Shown: positions 44,100-56,415 of the stretch, piece by piece | Numbering within the stretch: the first letter of the stretch is position 1 | Layout: each line of letters opens with the position of its first letter | Source of the DNA: Nyssa sinensis | Taxonomy: Eukaryota > Streptophyta > Magnoliopsida > Cornales > Nyssaceae | Reading direction: 5' to 3' | DNA: 64,000 bases | Assembly (NCBI GenBank): GCA_008638375.1 | Contig: CM018035.1 | Location: 31,397,307 to 31,461,306 of the forward strand | Translations under genes and position numbers: made by a program | The notes under the pieces: model-generated | What the model saw: only the letters and a program-made list of their open reading frames with translations | Databases searched by the model: none | Told to the model about the DNA's origin: nothing

Positions 44100-44939
44100 C
44101 TACTGATAATACTTCCGCAAGTGTTCCACGTTCCATGGCCTGGGAACAGGTTTCCCAGTCATGTCTTTTAGCCAGTAGGTGGTAGGCCGAACAACCTTTG
44201 TTACTTTGTAGGGGCCTTCCCAGTTTGGTGACAACTTTCCCATGGTGGGATCCTTGGTGTTTTGAAAGACTCTTCTTAAGACGAAGTCTCCAACTTGAAA
44301 GCTGACTGTCTTGAGTCCTACCTTGGATTTGTTGACCATTCTCTGTTGATAGGCTTCCATTCTGATGCTGGCCTGATCCCTTCTCTCTTCGAGCAAATCC
44401 AAGTTTTCCATCAGCTGCTGATCATTGGATTCTTGCTCAAAGGCCTCAGTCCTTAAGGTTGGCATACCGATCTCAACTGGAATTACTGCTTCAGTTCCAT
44501 AGGCTAGTGAGAAGGGAGTTTCTGAGGTGGGAGTTCTTCTGGTTGTTCTGTAGGCCCAAAGAACCCCAGGGAGTTCTTCTGCCCACTTCCCTTTGGCCTG
44601 TTCCAACCTTTTCTTTAACCCGTCAAAGATTGTTCGGTTGGTGATCTCTGCTTGCCCATTTGCTTGTGGATGGCTTGGAGAGGCAAAGTGTTGCCTGATG
44701 TTGAGATTTTCATAGAATGCCTTGAAGCCTTTACCAGTGAATTGTGTTCCATTGTCCGAGATAATTACACGTGGCATGCCGAACCTGCACACAATGCTTT
44801 TCCAGGTGAAGCTCTCAACTTCCTTTTCTGTGATTTGTGTTAAAGGCTTGGCTTCGGCCCATTTAGAGAAGTAGTCGATGGCCACCAAGAGATATTTCCT
44901 GTTCGGAGGGGCCCTTGGTAATGGACCCACGATGTCCAT
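44100..44939 (-). pseudogene. pol: G2 integrase, catalytic and C-terminal part
   Basis: From the insertion point it reads MDIVGPLPRAPPNRKYLL with the first Asp, ISDNGTQFTGKGF with the second and ANGQAEITNRTIF with the Glu, through VPRPWNVEHLRKYYQ and a stop. The frame is open throughout, so this part was intact when D inserted. The N-terminal part continues at 48246. Confidence 0.9.
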
Positions 44940-47900
44940 TGTCACCACCCGAAACCCACCCTATGCGGATCTCGTGTCGCGAGGCCGACCCGAAGGCCGT
45001 CCCTACTTTTTCCATTCCTGTATCATAGTACTAATAATTTTAAACAATGAACAGCGGAAGTCTTTATCAATTACAGTAATCTAGCGGAAGTCTTTTAACT
45101 AAATTAAACAGCGGAAGTCTATTAAATACATGACATAATTCTACATAAGACAAAATGAGAACTAAACGTAACTAGCACCCGGGGGTGGTGAATACATGGG
45201 AGAACTAACATAAACTGATACAATACTTCAAAATGTCCCCCTACGCTCTCAGACTCCTACTGGGGTCTCGGAGCGTCATCACCTGAAATGGGGGGTAAAT
45301 GGGGTGGAATGAGCTACAAAGCTCAGTAAGTAAAACAGATCTCCAACACTGGTATCGATGATCAATAAATCCATGAATAAGATAATGATAGTCAATCATA
45401 AGGAAGGAGATGCTATGATAGCCAATGAACATAATTGCCACGAGGGCCAATGGAAACAATAATCATAATACACAATCAAAAGTAATGGTGTAAAATGAAA
45501 ATATAACAACAATGAAGTACTACCACAATGAACCGATCACAATCAAATCAATCAATGCAAGTCCTTCGGGATTTGAAGAATCATAAAGAATAGTGCCATT
45601 CAACAATCAAGTTCTGTCAATCATAAGAGATGCTGTTATTCTGTGTCAGGGCTCGGCAGACCCTCGATCTTTTGGGGCCCGGCATACCCCCAAACAATTC
45701 CAGTAATTTGCCATTTGTCCGTTCACGGACTTCACCCGTAGGTCCCATTCAATCAGATAGCATCAGATGGGTGTTGTGACTGAACACAACTCCCGTGTTA
45801 TAAACATGTCATGATCATAAGTAATTCCATAGAATATAAAAATGGAATATCATTCATTCAATGAGGATACAATAGTAGGCCTTTCAAGGCATGGTTTAAC
45901 ATGATAACAATGATATAGCAATCAATCAATGTCCACGAGATAGAACAATATCACATTGTGGATAGCAATAACATGTGTGCTTTCAAAGCACAGTGAAACA
46001 TGATAACAATGATACATCAGTCAATCAAATGTCCACAAGATAGAAAAATATCGAATTTGTGGAACACAGGGATATCAATACATTCAAGAGTACGAGTTTG
46101 GCAGTAAAAGAATAAACTTGGCTTGTGGAAACACCACATGTAAGAGAGAGTGATCCACTTACCTCTATCGTGATCAAAATCCGTGAGTGTACCCTTGCCT
46201 TTTGAGTTCCCTATATATCAGTGAATACGTTTTAGAATAGATTCTATTCATCAAATTTTTATGCCTTTCCATCATAAGTATTTCAAATACTAATTTAGAC
46301 TTTACCATTGAGTCCGGAATGCCGAAGAAAGTCGGTTTAGGCTTTCGCGGAATTCCATTTGGACTTTTATACTAGAAAGGGCAAAATGGTCATTTTACAC
46401 TTTTACTGTATTTTATCCTTTGGGGTTCCGTTTCGTAAAATGGACCCCACCATTGGACTCAGAACGTCCGAGATAATAAGTTTTGACTATTCATTTGCAT
46501 CGTTTGGACTTCGTTTGACCTATTTTTGAAATAGGGGCATTTTTGTAAAAATTAATATTTATTAATTTTCCTGTTTGGGCCTTAATGGGATTTCTTAAAA
46601 CATTTGGGGCCGGTTCACAATTTCCAAAAGCTACGGTCTAAACCAGTTGGTTCAGAACCAGAAACCCTAAACCGGTCTGCCCCTCCCCTGAGCCAAACGG
46701 TTCAGTTTAATTCAAGAACCGGTTTCCAATATCCCAGTCCCTATCCTTATCCGTGGTTGGAATAAGCCCAAACCTAATTTCCATTTCTTATCCCCATAGC
46801 CAAACAACCCAAATCCATTTAAATTAAAAACCCAAACGACACAGTTTCACTTACCCATTTCATATCCGGTCGGGTACCGACCCGATTCGAACCCGGATCC
46901 GGTTCGTCTTAACCCGAAAGCCCCCAAACTTTCCGGTCGTCTTCCCCACTGCTCCGGTAGGGTTTCGGTGGTGAACAGTCGTCTTCTCCAGCGACTGTCA
47001 CCAATTTTCGATGGTTTTTCCTCCCGTTTTGAATGCCATTCTTTTCTATTTTTCATGTAGATTATATTTCTAATCTTGGTTTTCAATTTGACCCACTAGT
47101 TCTTCACGAAATAGAGAAAAACCGTGGCTCCGGCCAAACTGTACTTTCTCTATTTCATGCTTGTTTACCCACTGTTTTGACCCCTATTTGTTTCTAATAG
47201 TTTTCTGCACTTCATAGGATCATTCTTCGGTCATTTAAACAAAGTTTAAAGCATGAAATGTCAAATGTCCGATTATTCTCTACAACCTGCAACTATGAAT
47301 ATCTCCCTGGTTTCTTAACCTTTTCCTATCATTCTTTTTGCATTTAAAAGCTAAAATCATGCTTATCAAGACCCTAGCTTTAAATCAAACATTCATGCTT
47401 AAAATCACAAAAACAGAACTTAAATTGCTTACCTGGGTGTTCGGATTTTAGCCCACTGTGACCCTCCAAACCTTCCTGTTTCTATTCCTGAGTTCCTTGC
47501 CAATGCTCCTCTCAATCTCAGTTTTCTTTTTGCCTCTCAACTCACACCCGTATGTACATATATAAAGAGAGAGATTTCCACTGCCTCTCTCCCTCTTTCT
47601 CTTTCTCTCTCTCGGTTACTCCCCCTTCTATGGCCCCTTTCCTTGACCTAAGTTCTGTGTTCCCTCTGCCAAATGCAACTTTGCATTTAATGGCTTGGGA
47701 GACTTGTGTTGCACACCTATATACATATATCATATTATATATATATCACACACACACACTTCACCCAACCGACACACACACACCCTCATTCAATGCACCT
47801 ACATACTACCCAAAGGCAGTTTCCCTTTTCCCCTTTTCTTTTCCTTTTATTTCTTATACATATACATATATACATAAATATATGTATAATACATTATATT

Positions 47901-48245
47901 ATATACATATATATACACATAAAATACATCTTTTTATACATGTATATACATGTATGTGTAGGGATATAAATCCATTTTAAATCATATATACATACATTCA
48001 TTTTGGTCGGGCTACTCATCTATGTTCACGTATGCATGCATGGAAGTACGTGCATGCACGCATTACGATACAATGCCTTGTGGTGCTCGGGTGTTACCCA
48101 GCCTTGATCATTTCTTTCCATCATTTACAGTTTCCAGTCATACATTTCCATGAAATACTATGATATACACATCTTACCGTTCAAGTTACACTATATAACC
48201 GACTTACCTCGGTATACGTGACGTATCCCTGGTCGGGATATTACA
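44940..48245 (-). mobile_element. Element D: 3.3-kb solo-LTR-like element nested in G2
   Basis: In plus coordinates it starts TGTCACCACCCGAAACCC and ends GGGATATTACA, with perfect target duplication TCCAT (44935-44939, 48246-48250). Its orientation is minus by comparison with C and E. No coding frame; long (CT)n, (CA)n and (TA)n tracts lie near 47580-47960. The first 90 bp closely match the inverse of the end of E. It is younger than G2. Confidence 0.85.
45000..47530 (-). ncRNA. Candidate spliced noncoding unit in element D
   Basis: On the minus strand: TATA-like TTTATATATG (47557-47566), exon 1 to 47433, donor CCAG|GTAAGC at 47432, acceptor TATATAG ending at 46211, a 48-bp mini-exon, donor GAG|GTAAGTGG at 46162, acceptor CATTTCAG ending at 45283, last exon toward 45000. 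No conserved protein frame. Confidence 0.35.
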
Positions 48246-48250
48246 TCCAT

Positions 48251-49067
48251 CCCCTACTGAGCAAAGGGCCAAGGGCTAGGAATCGGGATAAGCTCATGAT
48301 GAGGCTGATGTTGGTACGGCGCAAATCTCTGGCATTTGTCGCACTTCCGAACATATTATTTTGCCTGCTTCAGCATGCCGGGCCAGTAGTAACCCTATGA
48401 TAGAGCTCGGTAGGCTATAGTTCTGCCCCCATTATGATTCTCGTAGATTCCCTCATGTATTTCAGCCAAGACATATTGTGACTCAGCTGGAGCCAAGCAT
48501 TTTAACAGAGGTTGAGAATACGACCTTCTGTAAAGCTTGTTGTTCAGGATCAGGTACCGAGCCGCTCTGATTCGGATTCTCCTGGCTTTGTTTTTATCCT
48601 CTGGGAGGAGCCCGGATCTTAGGTACTGGAGGATTGGAGTCATCCAGTTCTGGGGCTGTTCATCAATTTGAGCAACTTGGGCTTCCTCAATACTGGGTCC
48701 TGGCTGAAAAGAGATTTTTACTGTGGAATTTGCTTCCGATTTGATGCGTGAGGCCATGTTAGCCAGAGCATCTGCTCTGTAATTCTGGCTTCTCTCAATC
48801 TTCTGGATAGTAAATGTCTGGAAGGAATGCTTCAAGTGGTTTACTAGTTCAGAGTACCGGAGCATCCTGTCATCTTTAATGGCAAATTCTCCCAAGACCT
48901 GGCTTACTACCAGTTGGGAATCAGAGAAGACGTCGAGGTTCTGAGCCTCGCATTCCAAGGCAAGCTTCATGCCTAAGATTAGGGCTTCATATTCGGCTTC
49001 ATTATTAGAAGCTTTGAATTCCAGGCTGACTGCTTTTTCTGACGTGAGCCCATCAGGGGACTGTTGT
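48251..49067 (-). pseudogene. pol: G2 second RNase H (part) and integrase zinc region
   Basis: This segment lies between D and E. It carries NNEAEYEALILGMKL, FSDSQLVVSQVL and RADALANMASR of the archaeal-type RNase H, then the linker and the integrase N-terminus with the zinc-binding region. The first acidic motif of the RNase H (YIDGSS) lies on the far side of E. Confidence 0.9.
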
Positions 49068-49072
49068 ACTAG

Positions 49073-52000
49073 TGTAATACCTTGACCCAGATCGTACCCG
49101 AGCGAGCCATGTAAACCGAACCGATTGAGCTTTATGTCATGGTATCGAAAGGAACAGACGATTGTGAGATTTAAATGGTTTCGAATATACGGATAATGAC
49201 GGGCTATATCGAGCAAGCCATTAACAAATATAGAAATAAAAAATAAAATAGGAATTTGAAAGAAATAAAAATGGGAAATTAAATATATATATATATATAT
49301 ATATATGGATATGGATATATACAGGTGTGACCATGTAAATGAAGAAAGAAAATGTATATATATATATATATCTGTATATGTGTGTGTGGTGTAACTGCTG
49401 TAACCGAAGGAAAAAGAAAAGAAGAAAAAAAAAACGGATGGGGGGGGGGGAGTTGAAGTGTAGAACCTGGAAGGGCGCGGGAGAGAGAAATTAAGTGAGG
49501 GGCGTTCTCTTGTTTTATATAACAGCCATGCGTTAGAATCAGAGGAAGAAGAGAAGAAGAAAAAAAAAAAAAAAACAATAGAAACAGAGGGACGGCTGGA
49601 CGCTAGAACAGGGGGAAAAAAAAAAGGAAGAAAAAAAGAGAGGAGGAAGAAGGAAGAGGCAGGTCGGGCATTTTGCGTGAGTTGTGCAAGAAGAGGAGGA
49701 GGAAACGAGCCAAGAAAATCAGATTGGGCAGTGGATTCGGAAGAGAAACCAGCAACAGCCCTGTACGCGCAATTGGGTGAGTGCGGTTAATTTTCTATGT
49801 TTAATTTTGTTGTCGAGCATGAATTACTATGTTGATATAGAATCGTGTGAAACATAGGACTTGATTGAATGCATAGAATTTGATTGGTGTTAGAATTGTT
49901 AGAATTGAATCAAGGAAAACAAAAATTTAACAAAACCGAACAGAATTTAAAACTGGGCGCAACAGTGAAAACGGAGGAGAAAAACTGATCGGGTGGGGCG
50001 ATTTTGTTGCGATTAATTGGGCTAGATCATGGCTAATTAATTCTCTTGGGTGTAGGGAAATTTAGAATCAAATCGGGATTGAAACCGTAGGAGAAAAACA
50101 GAGAAAAACGGAAGGGAAAGGGGCTGCCGGAAAACCGCACAGCCCCTGGTGCGCTACTGTTCCGGTCATTTTGGGAGTGCTCCGGCACTCCGATTTGAAA
50201 TCCGACAGTAGATTTGAGTTGCCCATAACTCGTAGGTGTTAACCCCACTGGAAAACGCTAGAAAATTCGTCGCCGGCGAGCCGCCATTGACGGAGAAGAC
50301 AACCAACACGCTGGGAAGTGTTGCTGTGCGGCTGGACTTTGCGATTTTATTTTGGCCAAACCGGGTAGGGTATGACCCGACCCACCCATTCAGATGACTG
50401 CCCAACACTTGTACTTCATGGGTAAATTTTTAAATTTGAGTTTAGATAGTGTTTGGTTAGAAAGGAGAGCTATCCAATGGTTGGCTTAAACTTGAACCGG
50501 AAATGGAAAAAAAAAATGAAAAATGTATTAACAGAAAATGAAAAAATGGTATGGGCAGCGAATTGAACCTGTGACCAAAAGGGAAAGGGTGAGAAGCTTA
50601 GCCACTGTGCCACCAAGGCACATGTGTTCTGTTTGGGCTCAAATACTAATATGTATTAGCTAGATTAATTAATGTAAATAAATGGTTTAAATGAATAAAT
50701 TTCAAATTTAATTTCGACGCATAAATTAGTAGAATGAATAATGAAAACTTACTATTTTGGACCCTCTGAATTTAATGGTGAGGTCCGTTTTACGAGACGG
50801 AGTCCCGAAAAAATAAAATAACCGTAGAATGCCAAAATGACCAAAATGCCCCTACGTCAAAAGTAAGTCAAACGGACTCCGATTTAGTTAAGTAAATAGT
50901 GAATTTTTATTAATTCAAACCTACTGGACTTAACGGTGAAGTCCAAATTATGAAAACAGAACCCAAAAAGTAGAGACACGTAAATGACCATTTTGCCCTT
51001 GGGTAAATTAAGTTTAAAATGGAAATCGTAAAACATAAATTAGTAAGGGAGGTATTTAGAGTAACGAGGCATAAATTCGGTAAATGTTATGAAAGCTGAA
51101 ACGTGTTTATTGATTTATAGGCAAGTCACAAGGAAAGGAGAAAGTCATGGGATATTAAGACGTTAATGAGGTAAGTGGATTCCTATCTTTGATACGTGGT
51201 TTCCAAGCCACGTTCTTTCCATTACTGCCAATCTTGTACTCATATATGTATTCACTGTCATTGTTTCCCACCATGGATATTGCTCTACCTGGTGGATGCC
51301 TATTGGTTGATGTTGCATTACTGATTCATTTCATTGATATCCATTTACTGTATGTTATGTTATGATGTTCCATGTTTTGTACATTCATATGGAATACTAT
51401 AGAATCTTAATTTATGTTAAGTGCCGGGTTTTGTGCTCAGTCACATTACCTATCTGATGCTATCTGATTGACTGGGACCTACGGGTCAATTTATGGGACC
51501 TACGGGTCAAAAAGGACATATGGCAATTATGGCGTTTTTACGCATTAAGGATAATGGGAATTTTATATGCATTTATGTTAATGGGGGTATGCCGGGCCCC
51601 AAAAGACCGAGGGTCTGCCAAACCCTGAACAGAGTAAAGGCATCATCCATGTTAATTGATATTGTTCTATGTTGATTGGTTTGATTCATTGGACTTGACT
51701 GTGACCGTTCCATTATGGCAGTATTTATGTTGATTGTGTTCATCGAGCCTATTCTATATTCATGCTACACTGTTACTCTTGACGGTTATTGTACGTTGTC
51801 ATTCATTGGTTACTCTTGACTGTTATTGTACCTTGTCGCTCATTGGCCATTGTGGCAATTTACAGTTGACTGGAATCGTTATCATGACTGGCTATCATGT
51901 TACTTTGACTTGTATTCATTTATGTCATCCCTACCCGTATTGGGGATAGGCTTCTACTTACTGAGTTTGTAGCTCACCCCTTACTAAATTTTTCAGGTGA

Positions 52001-52294
52001 GAATGTTACAGAACCATAGTAGGAGATCAGGAGCTTAAGGAGACAGTTGAGGAGCATAAGAGTAATGAATGAAGTCTCTCCCATGTACTCACCACCTAAG
52101 AGTGGTTTAGGATCAGTTTATTGTTAGTTTGAAGTTTAGTCTTTGAACAAGAATTGTAATAAAGCTTCCGCACTTTAATGTCATGTTTATATTATTTACT
52201 GTTATCATTGGTAAAAGAATGGAAAAAGTAGGGACGGCCATTGGGTCGGCCCCACGATACGAGATCCGCATAGGGTGGGTTTCGGGTCGTGACA
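49073..52294 (+). mobile_element. Element E: 3.2-kb solo-LTR-like element nested in G2
   Basis: It starts TGTAATACCTTGACCC and ends GGGTTTCGGGTCGTGACA, with perfect target duplication ACTAG (49068-49072, 52295-52299). It is opposite in orientation to D. No coding frame. Contents: (TA)n tracts, a purine-rich tract (49405-49650), two copies of the 'gtccgttttacgagacggag'-type motif (50760-50990), and an AATAAA at 52158-52163. It is younger than G2. Confidence 0.85.
49545..52180 (+). ncRNA. Candidate spliced noncoding unit in element E
   Basis: TATA-like TTTTATATAA at 49513-49522; exon 1 to 49776; donor GG|GTGAGTGC at 49777; acceptor GATTTATAG ending at 51120; a 50-bp mini-exon; donor GAG|GTAAGTGG at 51171; acceptor AATTTTTCAG ending at 51996; last exon with AATAAA at 52158. 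The mini-exon donor context is identical to that of D. No protein frame is conserved. Confidence 0.4.
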
Positions 52295-52299
52295 ACTAG

Positions 52300-53971
52300 G
52301 CCTACCCCTGATCCTTGATCGGTTGACGATCCATCAATGTACAGCAGCCAGGTTCCCGAAGTTTCGGTGACTTGTGCTTTGTTCTGAAGTGCTGGGGTGA
52401 ACTCGGCTACGAAATCAGCTAAGGCCTGCCCTTTAATAGATTTTCGGGGTACATATGATATGTCGAACTCCCCTAGCTCCACAGACCACTTTACTAATCT
52501 TCCCGATACCTCAGGTTTCCTCAGTATTGACTTCAGAGGATAGGCAGTTGGGATCTCGATTGGATGGGCCTGGAAATAAGGTCGAAGCTTCCGAGCTGAT
52601 ATGACCAAGGCATAGGCCAGTTTCTCTACTTCTGGGTATCTTTTTTTCGTGTCAAGTAGCGCCCTACTGACGTAGAATATAGGCCTCTGCACTCCTCTGT
52701 CCTGTCTGATCAGTGCGGAGCTGACCGCATTTTCGGAGACTGCAAGGTACAGGAGTAGCTTTTCTCCCTGTATTGGTTTTGACAGGAGCTCTGGAGAGGC
52801 TAGATACTCCTTCAGTTCTTGAAAGGATTTCTCGCATTCTTCCGTCCACTGCAGAGTTTTGCTGCCCTTCAGAGCTTTGAAGAAAGATAGGCAGCGATCA
52901 GTGGATTTGGATATAAATCTGCTCAGGGCCGCAATCCTGCCATTTAATGCCTGAATTTCCTTTCTGGTTTTTGGCGACTTTAGCCCAATCAGGGCTTGGA
53001 TCTGAGTGGGGTCTGTTTCGATACCCCTTTGAGAGACAATGTATCCTAAGAATTTTCCCTTCGTAACTCCGAAGGTACATTTCGAGGGGTTGAGCTTCAT
53101 CCTGTGCTGTTTGAGGATATCGAAGGTCTGGGCTAAGTGCTGGAGGTGGCTGCCTTTCTGAAGACTCTTTACCAGCATATCGTCGATGTATACCTCCATG
53201 GTGCTGCCTAGCAGTGGGCTGAACATCTTGTTCACCAACCGCTGATAAGTGGCCCCAGCATTCTTCAAACCGAAAGGCATCACTTTGTAGCAGTAGAGCC
53301 CTCTTTCGGTTATGAAGGCAGTCTTCTCTTGATCTGGAGGGTACATTTGGATATCCTAGAGTAGGCATCCATGAAACTCATAAGCTCATGCCCCGCAGTG
53401 GCGTCAACCTAGTTGGTCTATTCTTGGCAGTGGAAAGTTGTCCTTGGGGCACGCCTTGTTGAGGTCTGTATAATCAACGCAGACTCTCCACTTGCCGTTT
53501 TTCTTCTTGACGAGCACGGTGTTGGCTAGCCACTCGGGATAGAATACTTCCCGTATCATCCTAGCGTCCAACAGCCTTTGGACTTCTTCGTTTATAACCC
53601 GATGCCGTTCAGGAGCGATCGGCCTTCTCTTCTGTCTGATTGGCAGGGTGATCCGGATCCACCATCAGCTTGTGAGTTATAAGATTGGGATCTATCCCCT
53701 CCATGTCTTTGGTCTCCCAAGCAAAGATAGTGAGGTTGTCTCTCAAGAATCTGACTATCTTTTCCTTGCTCGGTGTGTGTTAGGTCTGGGCCGATGTACA
53801 AATAACGCCCCTCTGCTTCTGAACTGACCAGTATTTTAATGGGCTCGCCAACAGGTTTGGCTCGGTTGTCGCGTCCCCTTGGGCTCAGGGGTTCTTCAAT
53901 GCCGGATGGGCAATCTTCCACCTCGGGAGAGTGAGTGAATGCAGATCTGCACAATCCCGAGTGTGCTGTAA
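52300..53971 (-). pseudogene. pol: G2 RT, RNase H and start of second RNase H
   Basis: RT motifs: FGLKNAGATYQRLVN, VYIDDMLVKS. Here the CAG codon before TFDIL is intact, unlike in G1. The RNase H connection runs to GQALADFVAEF, then WLLYIDGSSTDQGSGVGLV up to E. Breaks: a deletion near 53360 and a one-base loss in the spacer after the UAG (about 53945), so pol is out of frame with protease. Confidence 0.9.
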
Positions 53972-54540
53972 TTGCTATTTAGAAGCCTTTTCTTTGAGGG
54001 CAATAGCGTGGCACTCCCGGAAGGTTGGTTGACACCCTCTAACAGAGTGAACGCTCTGGTTGTGGACGTACTTCAGACACTGATGGAGGGTCGAAGTGAC
54101 TGCCCCTATCTGATGCAACCAGGGTCTCCCGATTATGACGTTGTAAGGGAGATCTCATGTTCAACACCATGTACTCCGAGATGGTGGTCTTCTGCCCTTC
54201 ACCCTCTCCTACAGTGGTAGGAAGGTCGACTCTCCCCAACGGGGTGCTGAGATTGCCATCAAAAGCTGCCATCACGGTAGTGGTGGGCTTGACGTTGTCA
54301 TGGTCTATCCCTATCTGTTTGAGTGGCTCATAGACTAGTATGTTGACGGAGCTGCCAGTGTCGACCAGGACTCTCCTAGTCTCGAAGTTGGCGATTCTGA
54401 GGGTAATAACAAGGGCATCATTGTGAGGGCAGTGTACCCCTGCTAGATCTTGCTCGGTGAATTGGATCTCCGGTGCTAGCTTGAGCCTCTTTTCGACGTT
54501 GGAGATCTGTAATACGTTCGGGGCGGCTCTGGCTTCCCGA
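53972..54540 (-). pseudogene. G2 protease region ending at the shared UAG
   Basis: It carries the aspartic protease motif VDTGSSVNIL and the same end, KEKASK-stop, with TAG-CAA-TTA at about 53973-53981. Here the codon after TTA is CAG (TAG in G1), showing that the second G1 stop is private. A one-base deletion near 54565 puts it out of frame with gag, and an indel near 54140 breaks the C-terminal part. Confidence 0.85.
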
Positions 54541-56335
54541 GCGTATCTCTTTCTTGCCCTTTAGACATTCTTGTGACAGGGGAGTCAGCATGGAAGACGT
54601 AGATGACATGGTTGTTCTGCCTCTGAGGCTCGTTTCGTCCCTCCCTCTGCTCCTGCCTCTGTTCGGGCCTCTGGTCTGGCCGTTGCTGAGGCTTGTCTTC
54701 TTGGGGGTTTTGCCTTCCGTCCGGTTTGACGAACTCCCGAAGATGCCCCTTTTTTATGAGCTGCTCTATCTCATATCGGAGGGTCCTGCATGTGTTAGTT
54801 GTATGTCCATGATCTTTATGGAAATTACAATACTTACTTTGGTCTCGCAGGCTGGGATCTCCTTTGATTGGTTCCGGCCACCTCAGGTTCTCCCGATCTC
54901 GGATCTGCCGGAGTACCTGATTCGGTGTAGTGTTCAAAGGGGTGAAGTCGGTGAACTCCCTCGGTCCGAAGTTGTACATAGCTCTGGGTGTTGTTCTTTT
55001 CTCTGGGCTTCTGGCCCTATTTTTGTTGGAGTCTCTTCTGTGGTCCTCCTTCTTGTGGTCCTCCCGCTTTGGATTGTCCCTCTGGGTCTGATCTCTGCCC
55101 TTCTGGGACGTGCGGTTGACTTTTTCCAGGTTGATGTATTTTCTGGCCCGATCCATTAATGCCGTCATATCGGTTGGAGGGCTTTTCGTAAAAGAGTCTC
55201 TGAACCCACCTTGGGCAAGCCCAGCAGTTAGGGCTGCTACAAGGAACTTTGGGCTGCAGTCAGTGATCTCAGTGAGTTCGGTATTGAAGCGCGCAATGTA
55301 GGCGCGGAGGGATTCCTCCCTGGTCTGCTTGACGTTCAGCAGGAATTCTGGCCCCCTTCTGAGCCTCCTGCTTGTCATAAACCTATCCAAGAACTGTCTA
55401 CCGAGCTCATAGAAGCTGGTAACTGAGTTCGGAGGGAGGTTGTGGAACCACTTCAGAGCAGTTCCCTTTAAGCTGGTGATGAACGTTCGGCACATGAAGG
55501 CATCAGAGGCTCCGTGAAGGGCCATCGTATGTTGGTAATGAGAGAGATGATCTCCTGGATCTCCAGATCCATCGTACAGGGTGAACTTGGGCACTATGAA
55601 CTTTCTGGGCCTCTCTTCTGACATGATGGCGTGAGTGAATGGGGTGGCTAGCCTTCCGAGTAGCCTGGCCAGTTCGTCTTGCTTTAGAGGGTTCTGAGGT
55701 CCTCTCAAGGTAATTGTCCGGTCCATCGACTCGGCAATTTCCTCTACCCTCCGCGGGTCTCTAAGTCTGACATCTTGTGAACCCTGCTTGACAGCCTCGG
55801 CTTCAGGGTAGTAGGGTTGATTGCGCCCTTCGGACGGAGGAGGATTTCGAACCAGAGGGATTGGTGCTGCATGATGAGGCTCCTGCGGTGCCGAGTGTGC
55901 TCCCGAGGCCCTTGGAGTTGGGGCTCGAGTAGTGCTCCGGTAATGGACGTCGGGGACGAAGGCGGATGTTCCCCAGCCAGGGACTGTTGATGGCTGCGGA
56001 TCTCGGCCAGCGGGAGCAACGCCTGAGGGGTGCCCAAGCTGGTTAGTTGGAGCCTGCGCATGAAGTTCTTCATTCTCTGTGGCAACAGAAGGTTACGTTC
56101 CTGCAACGAAGTTGACCGGCGGGCTAGAAGAACCCGCCGCTTGGTTCTGCGTGAGTGTTGCCAGTGTTCTAGTGATGGCAAGCAACTGCTCTTGCACCAG
56201 TTCATTGTGTCGTTTTATTGCGTCGATCTCTTGTCGCATAGGATTGGCCGCTAGCCCCCTTGTGCGAGGAGCAGGCGGCTGACGTTGAGCGTTTTGCGAA
56301 TTCTAAGTATTCTGTCGTGGTCGAAGATTTGGTGC
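54476..56335 (-). pseudogene. gag: G2 gag
   Basis: The well-kept part is a 416-codon frame (55726-54476) with the retrotransposon gag core, the basic tail and the CNFHKDHGHTTNTC knuckle, then an out-of-frame tail caused by the one-base deletion. The upstream part begins at ATG 56335 (MAPNLRPRQNT) and has TAG at codon 12, where G1 has CAG. Confidence 0.9.
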
Positions 56336-56395
56336 CATGGTTTTCCGGTGAGGAAAGAGTTGAGTTTATGAATAGAGCACTTGGAGATTAGTCGT

Positions 56396-56415
56396 TCCCA
56401 CAGACGGCGCCAAAC
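56396..56415 (-). other. G2 primer binding site
   Basis: On the minus strand it reads TTTGGCGCCGTCTGTGGGAA directly after the LTR, as in G1. Confidence 0.8.

Noticed and set aside
47552..47980. Open frames over (CT)n, (CA)n and (TA)n tracts in element D
   Set aside because: Low-complexity artefact; no counterpart in C or E.
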